Assembly: GCA_026122225.1 (NCBI GenBank)
Contig: JANEZZ010003061.1
Coordinates: 186,001-250,000 of the forward strand
Source: Heloderma charlesbogerti
Taxonomy: Eukaryota; Chordata; Lepidosauria; Squamata; Helodermatidae
Reading direction: 5' to 3'
DNA length: 64,000 nucleotides
Shown here in pieces: positions 55,515 to 64,000 of this stretch. The notes beneath the pieces were generated by a model that searched no databases, had not been told where the DNA came from, and saw only the letters and a program-made list of their open reading frames with translations. A program made the position numbers and the translations under genes. Positions within the stretch are counted from its first letter, which is position 1. The number at the start of each line of letters is the position of its first letter.

Positions 55515-56735
55515 TCCAAGAGATTACAGGCTGGTTAATCTGTTCCGGGCAAATTGGTAGAAAGCATTATTAAAGATAAATTAGTAAGTATGTAGAAGAA
55601 CAAGCCGTGCTGAAAAAGAATCAACATGCCTTCTGGAAAGGTAAGTCCTTTCTCACTAATCTTTTAGAGTTCTTTGAGAATGTCAATAAACATGTAGATG
55701 GGTGATCCTGTAGACATTATTTACTTGGACTTCCAAAATGCTTTTGACAAATCCCTTAACAAAACCCCCTGAGCAAACTTAGCTGTCATGGAATAAGAAG
55801 AAAGGTCCTCATATGGATCAGTAACTAGTTAAAGAACAGAAAGCAGGGAGTAGGAATAAAATGTAAATGGTGGAGGGATGTAGACAGTGTGCTCCCACAA
55901 GGATTTGTATTGGGACCAGTGCTTTTCAACTTGTTCATAAATTATCTGGAATTAGGAGTGAGCAGTAAGGTAGCCAAGTTTGCTGATGACACCAAATTAT
56001 TTAGGGTGATTAAAACAAAAAGGGATTGCTCCAAAAGCATCTCTCCAAACTGGGAGAATGGGCAACAAAATAGCAAATGTGGTTCAATGTAAGCAAGTGT
56101 ATGTTTGCATGCGATGCATATTGCGGTGAAAAATCCCAATTTCATAGATATGTTGATGGGATCTGAGCTAGCGCTGACAGACAAGAGACTCTGGGGTTGT
56201 GAATAGCTCAATGAAAACATCCACCCAGTGTGCAGCAACTGTGAAAAGGGCAATTCCATGTTAGACAGAATTAGGAAAGGAATTGAAAATAAAACTGCCA
56301 ATATCATATTAGAACCTGGGGTCATCCCATGAAGCTGATTGGTGAGCAATTCAGGACAGATAAAAGGAAGTACTTCTTCACACTGCACATAGTTAAACTC
56401 TGGAATTTGCTACCATAAAATGTAATGATGCTGGCCACCAATTTGGATGGCTTTAAGGGGGATCAGACAAATTCCTGGAGGATAAGGCTATCAATGGCTA
56501 CTAGTCCTCATGGCTGTATGCTACCCCCAGCAGTATGACTATACAACAGTTGCTGGAGAACATGATTGGGAGGGTGCTGTTGCCCTCATGTCCTGCTTGT
56601 GGGTTTCCCATGGACGGGGAATGTTTGTTTTAACATTTGATAAAACGTTTGGCCATTGTGTGCACAGAATGCTGGATGGGGTGGAACCTTGGTCTGATCC
56701 AGCATGGCTTTTACAGTTTCTGGTACTACGGTTGA
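55515..56735 (+). mobile_element. CR1-type LINE 3' half, degenerate
   Basis: RT core motifs in broken frames: 'caggctggttaatctgttccgggc' (…YRLVNL…), 'IIYLDFQNAFDKSL' (about 55718-55758), 'GFVLGPVLFNLFINYLE' and 'KFADDTKL' (55889-56005). The 3' end has 'cttcttcacactgcacatag', 'ccaccaatttggatggcttt' and 'gtctgatccagcatggcttttac'. Confidence 0.75.
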
Positions 56736-56899
56736 GCAAGGCTGGAATTAGCCTCTATTTTTCAAGCACTTTCCCTCAGTCACATTACAGTAGCCTTGAC
56801 TGGAATTTGGTTAACGGAAGAGTAAAAGGAAGAGTATTTCTATGACAGAGCCCTACTCTAACAATGATGGTGCAATTGTATACATATCTACTCAGAAGT

Positions 56900-59800
56900 G
56901 TTGTCGTTCAGTCGTGTCCGACTCTTCGTGACCCCATGGACCATAGCACGCCAGGCCTTCCTGTCCTCTGCTGTCTCCTGGAGTGTGCTCAAATTCATAT
57001 TCATTGCATCAGTGATGCTATCTAGCCATCTCATCCTCTGCCGTCCCCTTCTCCTTTTGCCTTCAATCTTTCCCAGCATCAGGGTCTTTTCCAGGGAGTT
57101 TTCTCTTCACATTAGGGGGCCAAAATATTTGAGCTTCAGTATCTGTCCTTCCAATGAGCAGTCAGGGTTGATTTTCCTTTAGGATTGACTGATTTGACCT
57201 CCTTGCAGTCCAGGGGACTCGTAAGAGTCTTCTCCAGCACCACAGTTCGAAAGCATCAATTCTTTGGTGCTCAGCCTGCCAGCTCTCACAGCCATACGTT
57301 GCTACTGGGAAAACCATAGCTTTGATTAGATAGACCTTTATCGGCAAGGTGATGTCTCTGCTTCTTACTATGCTGTCTAGGTTTGCCATAGCTTTCCTCC
57401 CAAGGAGCAAGCGTCTTTTAATTTCATGGCTACAGTCACCGTCTGCGGTGATCTTGGAGCCCAAGAAAATAAAATCTGTCACTGCTTCCATTTCTTCCCC
57501 TTCCATATGCCAGGAAGTGATGGGGCCAGATGCCATGATCTTCGTTTTTTTAATGTTGAGTTTCAAACCAGCTTTTGCACTCTCCCCTTTCACCCTCAAC
57601 AAGAGGCTCTTTAGATCCTCTTCGCTTTCTGCCATTAGGGTGGTATCGTCTGCGTATCTGAGGTTGTTGATAATTCTCCCAGCAATCTTAATTCCAACCT
57701 GTGATTCATCCAACCCGGCGTTTCTCATGATGTACTCTGCATATAAATTAAATAAGCAGGACGACAATATACAGCCTTGTCATACTCCTTTCCCAATTTT
57801 GAACCAATGAGTTGTTCCATGTCCGGTTCTTACTGTTGCTTGTCCCTCATACAAGTTTCTCAGGAGACAGGTAAGGTGGTCTGGTACTCCCATCTCTTTA
57901 AGAATTTGCCACAGTTTGTTGTGATCCACACAATCAAAGGCTTTAGCGTAGTCAATGAAGCAGAAATAGATGTTTTTCTGGAATTCGCTTGCTTTCTCCA
58001 TGATCCAGCGAACATTGGCGATTTGATCTCTAGTTCCTCTGCCTCTTCGAAACCCAGCTTGTACTTCCGGTAGTTCTCGGTTCACATGCTGCTGAAGCCT
58101 ATCTTGTAGGATTTTGAGCATCACCTTGCTGGCATGTGAAATGAGTGCAATTGTATGGTAGTTTGAACACTCTTTGGCGTTGCCCTTCTTTGGAATTGGA
58201 ATGTAAACTGACCTTTTCCAGTCTTGTGGCCACTGCTGAGTGTTCCAAATTTGTTGGCATATTGAGTGCAGCACTTTAACAGCATCATCTTTTAGGATTT
58301 TAAATAGCTCACCTGGAAGACTGTCATTTCCGCTAGCTTTGTTGTTAGTAATTCTTCCTAAGTCCCACTTGATTTCACTCTCTAGGATGTCCGGCTCATG
58401 TTCAGTGACCGCATTGTCAAGGCTATCAGGGACATTCAGATCTTTCCTGTATAGTTCTTCTGTGTATTCTTTCCACCTCTTCTTACTCTCATCTGCTTCT
58501 GTTAGGTCCCTGCCTCCTTTGTCCTTTATCATGCCCGTCTTTGCACAAAACGTTCCCTTGAGATCTCCGATTTTCTTGAAAAGATCTCTAGTCTTTCCCA
58601 TTCTATTGTTTTCCTCGATTTCTTTGCATTGTTCATTTAAGAAGGCCTTCTTGTCTCTCCTTGCTATTCTCTGGAACTCTGCATTCAGTTGGATATATCT
58701 TCCCCTTTCTCCCTTGCTTTTCGCTTCCCTTCTTTCCTCAGCTACTTGTAAAGCCTCATCAGACAGCCACTTGGCTTTCTTGCATTTCTTTTTCTTTGGG
58801 ATGGATTGAGTTGCTGCCTCCTGAACAGTGTTACGGACCTCCGTCCATAGTTCCTCAGGCACTCTGTCTATCAGGTCTAATCCCTTAAATCTATTCCGCA
58901 CCTCCACTGTATATTCATAAGGGATAGGATTTAGGTCATACCTGAATGGTTTAGTGGTTTTCCCGATGTTCTTGAATTTAAGCCGAAATTTTGCAAGAAG
59001 CAGCTCATGATCTGAGCCACAGTCAGCTCCAGGTCTTGTTTTGACTGACTGTATGGAGCTTCTCCATCTTTGGCTGCAAAGGACATAATCAATCTGATTT
59101 CGATATTGACCATCTGGTGATGTCCATGTGTAGAGTCGCCTCTTGTGCTGTTGGAAAAGAGTGTTTGCTATGATCAGCGTGTTCTCTTGGCAAAACTCTA
59201 TTAGCCTTTGTCCTGCTTCATTTTGTACACCAAGGCCATGCTTGCCTGTTATCCCGGTGATTTCTTGACTTCCTCCTTGAGCATTCCAATTCCCTATGAT
59301 GAAGAGGACATCTTTTTTTGGTGTTAGTTCTAGAAGGTGTTGTAGGTCTTCATAGAACCGATCAACCTCAGCTTCTTCGGCCTCAGTGGTTGGGGCATAG
59401 ACTTGAATTACGGTGATGTTGAATGGTTTGCCTTGGATTCGTACTGAGATCATTCTGTCGTTTTTGAGATTGTACCCCACTACTGCTTTTCCCACCCTTT
59501 TAGTGACTGTGAGTGCTACTCCATTTCTTCTAAGGGATTCTTGCCCACAGTAGTAGATATGATGGTCACCTGAATTAGATTCGCCCATGCTTGTCCATTT
59601 TAGTTCGCTGATTCCCAAGATGTCGATGTTCAGTCTTGCCATCTCATGTTTGACCACCTCCAGCTTACCTTGATTCACTGATCTGACATTCCAGGTTCCT
59701 AAACAACATTGTTCTTTACAGCATCGGACTTTCTTTTCACCACCAGACACATCCACAGCTGAGTGTCCTTTCGGCTTTGGCCCAGCAGCTTAACTCTTTC

Positions 59801-60095
59801 TGGTGCTACTTGGAGATACCCTCTGCTTTTCCCCAGTAGTATATTGGACACCTTCCGACCTGAGGGGCTCATCTTCCGGCGTCATATCTTTTAGCCTTGT
59901 GATACGTTCCATGGGGTTTTCTTAGCAAGAATCCTGGAGTGGGTTGCCATTTCCTCCTCCAGTGAACCACATTTTGTCAGAACTCTCCTCCATGATCTGT
60001 CTTTCTTGGGTGGTCCAGCACGGCATAGCTTATGGCTTCACTGAGTTATGCAAGCCCCTTCGCCTCAACAAGGCAGTGATCCATGAAGGGGCTGA
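56900..60095 (-). mobile_element. BovB (RTE) LINE, full length (3196 bp), 8-bp target duplication
   Basis: Flanked by TCAGAAGT at 56892-56899 and 60096-60103. Read on the minus strand there is a ~340-bp 5' leader (59757-60095), which includes 'ctggagtgggttgccatttcc', a sequence also known from ruminant BovB-derived SINEs. Next come the ORF (endonuclease plus RT) and the 3' terminus 'gagtcggacacgactgaac'. Length and both ends fit a complete BovB. It is about as close to the copy at 39650 as recent relatives would be. Coding defects are in the ORF entry. Confidence 0.93.
56910..59756 (-). pseudogene. BovB ORF2: endonuclease–reverse transcriptase, nearly intact
   Basis: The frame is open for 658 codons from 59756 to a single TGA at 57782-57780. 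It then stays open in the same frame to 57162. A frameshift separates the last ~60 codons (57079-56888, 'GKRRRGRQRMRWLD'). Endonuclease landmarks: GTWNVRSVN (20-28), the catalytic Glu in GISELKW (51), QIDYVL (221-226) and GSDHELL (247-253). At 155-159 it reads GNWNA: the catalytic Asp expected there (GDxNA) is Asn. RT: CFIDYAKAFDCVDHN, then the premature stop where the intact copy has Arg in GVRQGC (CGA to TGA), then YADDTTLMAESEEDL. A small in-frame deletion lies at about 57280. Confidence 0.9.
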
Positions 60096-60302
60096 TCAGA
60101 AGTAAATCCCATTAAATTAAATGGTGCTTAATCCCAGGTAAGTGGACATAAGATTGCAGCCTGAAACAGGTTTTACACGTGATACTTTAAAGGGAAAATA
60201 TATTGAAAGCCTTGACTAAATGGTCTAAAATAAGAAAAAGAACATTGTTCTTCCAAACAATGGGTTGTGCCAAAAGCATGTTGCCGGTTCTCTTTCTTCA
60301 AT

Positions 60303-60678
60303 CATTGACCCAGTTTGCAGAATCAAACAACTCATGGTTTATTAACCATGGGTTGTTTTGGATCACATACAATGAGGCATGCTGGCTCCTGACCACTCAC
60401 ACACTTCTGCTTCACTAAATAACCGAGGAACACCCCAGTCCTGGGTTCTGCTCTGTGATGTCCGAACCCGGACCTGCGTTGTCGAGGGAGAAACAACTGT
60501 AGTTGTTAACAGCCCACAGTTCCGGATTCAGACGTCACAGAGCACAACCCAGGAATGATTCTGGGTTGTTTAGCAAAGCAGAAGTGGGTGAGCAGTTGGG
60601 AGAGAGTACACTTTTTTGCTCCTAAGCAACCCGCCGCTAACAAACCATGGGTTGTTTAATTGTACAAACTGGGTCATT
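60303..60678. repeat. ~375-bp palindromic element
   Basis: Arms of about 185 bp: 'tgacccagtttgcagaatcaaacaact', 'aaccatgggttg', 'cttctgcttcactaaataac' and 'gttctgctctgtgatgtccgaac' each recur as complements ('gtacaaactgggtca', 'caaaccatgggttg', 'gtttagcaaagcagaag', 'cagacgtcacagagcac'). The centre is near 60490 in 'aacaactgtagttgtt'. Probably a non-autonomous foldback element. Confidence 0.75.
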
Positions 60679-60699
60679 CTCTTGTTCCTACAGAAAAAT

Positions 60700-62955
60700 A
60701 GACACTGCTGTAGTTCTTGTCCCTAAGCATGGGAGTCAAGGGAAAGGTCATTCTTCCATAGCCATTCCTGCAGTAGGTAGGCCTCTGGCCAGTCATGCGT
60801 GCTCTTTCCTGTAGTAACTCTGAAATAGAGGCTGGCATCACTGACAATAGTAGCCAATATTTAATGGCCCTAATGATGCAAGAACTACAACTGTGGTTTG
60901 TACTTAAACCAAGCCAAATGTAAATAGACCATTACTCCTTCAAACATTACTGTGTGAATCATTGTTAATCTGTCTTGTGGTTCTGGTGGTGCTTCTATTA
61001 ATACCAGTATGAATCTAGACCATTATTTATGAATATTTTTAATGTGCATAATTTTTCTTAACCTTGCTGATGCTGTTCCTTGAATGAGATTAAAGATGTA
61101 AATAATCTAAATTCCATAGATGATAAAACATCTTCCCTTTGCCATCAAATAAGTTTATAGTGGCTGGCTATCAGTAGCAAATATTTCCATTGTAGCAGAA
61201 CTTCATTCACACAGCCTCAATATACTTTGCTGATAAGTAAACAATTTAAGGTAACATATCACCAGAAAGATTATCTTCATTCTGGCTATGAATAATGAAT
61301 TGTAATAAATACTTTGTAAGGTATGTGTAGATGTTCTCTAGTATACTTGGTAGCGTTGAGTCTGAGTGCATATGACTTATGTAATATTGAGATTAAATCT
61401 CTTTTGGGGTGAACGCTAAAGCATACTAACACCCCATATGAAAACTTACCTACATCTATGCATGTGGCTTTGTATGGTTCTTGTCATAGCCAAGTTGAAC
61501 AGGAAATAGACAGCAATTAAAAAACAATGGTATATAAAATTTGCTTTCTTAATACGCTTCTTACTACATCTTTTTTCCTCACTATAACAGTGAGCAAAGC
61601 TGCTACAGGAAATGTTTTGTTCAGGTGTTGACAACATGTTGCAGATGACTGTATATAGTGTCACTAGTATCTTTGCCTCAGGAGATTGTCAAACGTTATT
61701 TTTTAATCCAAGAATTTGAAGCCACTCTTAAAATCTGCAGCAGGCACTGAAAGTCTGCAGTATGCCACCAACTCTTGCTGTTACCATAAAGCAACTAGAC
61801 TGAGTAACAAAGATGTTTGTGTTAGCTGTAGCTTGGTGTCTAATGTCTAACTAGTTAATAAATTTGACATGCTGCCATAAGCAAACAAATGTATTTGGCT
61901 AGAATTACCCATACCCTGTTGTAACAGTGATAATGTGTTTCCTGCTAATAAAGTTATTCCATAAATAAGTATATTAGTTTTGCTTTAGTTTTCATTTCTA
62001 GACTTGGCAGATATTCAGACAGGTACTTATTCTATTGGAGAAGCAGTAACATAGCACATATATGGGTGAACTACAGCATTAGAGCAGGAGCAGCTCCAAA
62101 CAACTAAACTGAAATGCTGCTATAGAAAAATGTGTTTAAAGAGAAGACCAAGAACTATAGTGACAAGCTGCTTATGCCTAGTCACTGTTGATCAGAGGAC
62201 TGTTACTTAGTAGGACCAAGCTTATTTCAGCTTCTTTCATACCTGAAGCCACTAACAGTGATGTCTGCAAATGTTGCTTGACTGCTGTATGTGAAAAAAT
62301 TGCTCTAGGACAATACAGCAGACAATTTATGACATTTATGTAGGGAAAGTAATAGGTTAGTTATTTGTGACAACTTTTGCTGTCATCATAAGGCAACTGG
62401 ATTGGTTTGAGTAAAAAAAAGATTGTGTTATCTGACTGACACACATACAGAGAATGTGAAATATTTAGTGCTTCTTCCTTCAGAAATCTTACATAAAAAT
62501 CATTTTTGGTTTAATATTCCTTTTTTGTTTGCAGTAGTATAAAATTTCAATTTTAGTTGTAGGAAGCATTTATAATGGCTTTGCCACATTGTAATGGAAG
62601 CCTGTCCTGCAAGGACCTCTTCACAAAATTGTATAAAAATGTAAAACTAATTTTCAAATGCACACAACTGGAATAAACAGGTTTCTTGCTCGATCAAACA
62701 CAATCCATTTTAAATCTGATCAACACTTGACTTTTTCAAATGAATTGGAAATAAGTTGTTATTCAGCTGGATAATAAATTTCAATACCATTATCTAAACC
62801 AGGATTACAGAACCTCTTTGAGACCGAGGGCTGAATTCCATGTAGGAGAAGTTCCCAGGGACCACATTCCAGTGGTGGGCAGGGGCAAAAGGCATGAAGC
62901 CAAGATACCAGCACATTTTAGCTTAAAGATTTTACTGACAATAATGAAGCCTTAC
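60700..62955. other. Repeat-poor AT-rich stretch
   Basis: No gene and few repeats. Two ~65-bp segments resemble each other (61769-61835 and 62347-62430: 'cttgctgttaccataaagcaactaga' against 'tttgctgtcatcataaggcaactgga'). AATAAA motifs occur near 61946 and 62675. This could be UTR of SMAD9 or of a convergent neighbour; I cannot tell. Confidence 0.4.
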
Positions 62956-63347
62956 GGTACAATCCTATCTAGATAGGCGACCGCCTATCCAAAGCAGGGC
63001 AGGAGAAGCACGGAGGGGATTGTTCCCTCTGCACTTCTCCTGCCCTGCTTTTTCTGCTAGACAGCTGATTGCAGAGGGGCACAGAGCGGGGAAGGAGGCT
63101 GCTGTATGATGCATTGGATGTGTTGTACAGGTAGCTACAATTTCCCCACCCCAGAACTCCCCCAGCCACGCCCCTTTATGCGCTCTTGCAGGTGTGGAGG
63201 ACAGGGCTGTTCTGTGCTGCCTCCAAGGCAAGCACAGAAGTGGGGGGAGGTCAGTTTTCCGGGAACTGACCTTGGAGCACAGGCTTCAAGGTCAGTTCTG
63301 GAAAACAACATATTCTGCTGCTGTCTAGCGGCCATAGGATTGCTCCC
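62956..63347. mobile_element. Harbinger-like MITE, copy 7
   Basis: About 390 bp from GGTACAATCCTATCTAGATAGG to CCATAGGATTGCTCCC. It is most like copy 1 (14125): 'gcctatccaaagcagggcaggagaagcacggagggg' and 'ggtcagttttccgggaactgacc'. Flanks no longer match. Confidence 0.75.
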
Positions 63348-64000
63348 CCAGAGAGGCTTTCCAACCTTTTAGAATGGGGGAAAACTCTACAAAAGTGAGG
63401 AAACCACCAAACAATTGGTGGTCAGGGAAGGAACATGTAGCCTTCTAGGAAACCCCAGGAGGCCAGATTGGGACACCATGAGGGCTGGACTGGGCTCCTA
63501 GGCCTGAGGTTCTGCATGCCTGATCTAAACAGCTTTTACAAGTAGAAACAGAGTAAGGATCTAGTTACAAATTTGCTTTATAGGGACCATTTCTTATAAT
63601 GGGGCTGCTGTATGGATGCTAGTTAAAATGGACAACCATCCTTATGGTAGCATACTGGTAAACGGGTGAGAACTAATCTGAACAACTTTTCTCTATACAG
63701 TAAACAGTACCTCCTTGGAGAATTTTCCAGATCAGGGCCTAATGCAGCTGCTTAAAAAATAAATCATTAGCTTAAGTGTGCTTTTCAAAAACTATTTTAA
63801 TGCAACATGTAGTTTGGCCTTAAGTCGGTCCATAATGCCTTCATTAAGTTATTCTTTTGACCTTCATGAATTATCTGTTTCTACTTTAACAAGTAGTTTA
63901 AGCAGTGATGGTAGCCATTGCCCTCTTCCAGCATCCTTACAGGCACAGACACTCTAATGTCCGCATAGAGGTTCCCTGCACACAATGAATTGACCATTAA
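63348..64000. other. No recognisable feature
   Basis: 63358-63520 has the look of a worn hAT end ('ggctttccaaccttttagaatggggg'), nothing firm. The remainder to the window end is unique AT-rich sequence without a supported gene. Confidence 0.5.

Larger units (their letters stand above)
56868..60166. repeat. MITE interrupted by the full-length BovB
   Basis: 56868-56899 ('gtgcaattgtatacatatctactcagaagt') and 60096-60166 ('tcagaagtaaatcccattaaattaaatggtgc...taagattgcagcct') are the two halves of one small MITE. They share TCAGAAGT, which is the BovB target duplication. Without the LINE the halves join into a ~95-bp element like that at 55249. Confidence 0.75.

Noticed and set aside
58240..58809. 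189-codon plus-strand frame inside the BovB
   Set aside because: Complement of the BovB ORF; hydrophobic content comes from the reverse frame of Lys/Glu-rich codons.
60700..64000. RFXAP coding exon expected downstream by mammalian synteny
   Set aside because: No frame resembling RFXAP was seen on either strand; the gene may lie outside the window.

Overview
The window is a stretch of vertebrate nuclear DNA. The repeat content points to a squamate reptile: CR1 and L2 LINE pieces, BovB (RTE) LINEs, tRNA-derived and MIR-like SINEs, solo-LTR-like segments and many short palindromic DNA transposons. There is no bacterial-style gene organisation. The only host gene I can support is SMAD9 (SMAD8), on the + strand, encoding the BMP-pathway receptor-regulated SMAD. 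Most remaining open frames are chance or transposon-derived.

Layout: 1-15910 is upstream sequence or intron 1, filled with CR1, L2, SINE and MITE copies and a solo LTR (8044-8641). SMAD9 coding exons lie at 16098-16509 (MH1), 27989-28243 and 31399-31509 (linker), and 35563-35784, 37574-37830 and 46063-46206 (MH2 and the SSVS tail). Joined in silico, all splice phases agree and give 466 residues, against about 467 in human SMAD9. The introns carry Harbinger-like and hAT-like MITEs, L1/L2/CR1 pieces, a 5'-truncated BovB (39650-41005) and an LTR-like segment (43580-44213). After the stop codon there is a candidate polyadenylation signal at 46452. Downstream come gene-free sequence, a long CR1 copy (51056-53618), another CR1-type LINE (55515-56735) and a complete 3.2-kb BovB on the - strand (56900-60095). 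That BovB has a perfect 8-bp target duplication and sits inside an older MITE.

No undescribed cellular system is evident. The best second looks are these: the full-length BovB, which keeps a nearly open frame but has lost the catalytic Asp of its endonuclease; an 827-bp hAT-type MITE built around a ~350-bp near-perfect hairpin, with two relatives that also have 8-bp duplications; seven copies of a Harbinger-like MITE with 3-bp TWA duplications; two long inverted repeats; repeats with a hammerhead-ribozyme-like core; and a canonical PPxY motif in the frame-neutral linker exon of SMAD9. Repeat family names rest on motif recognition and terminal structure, not on a database search.
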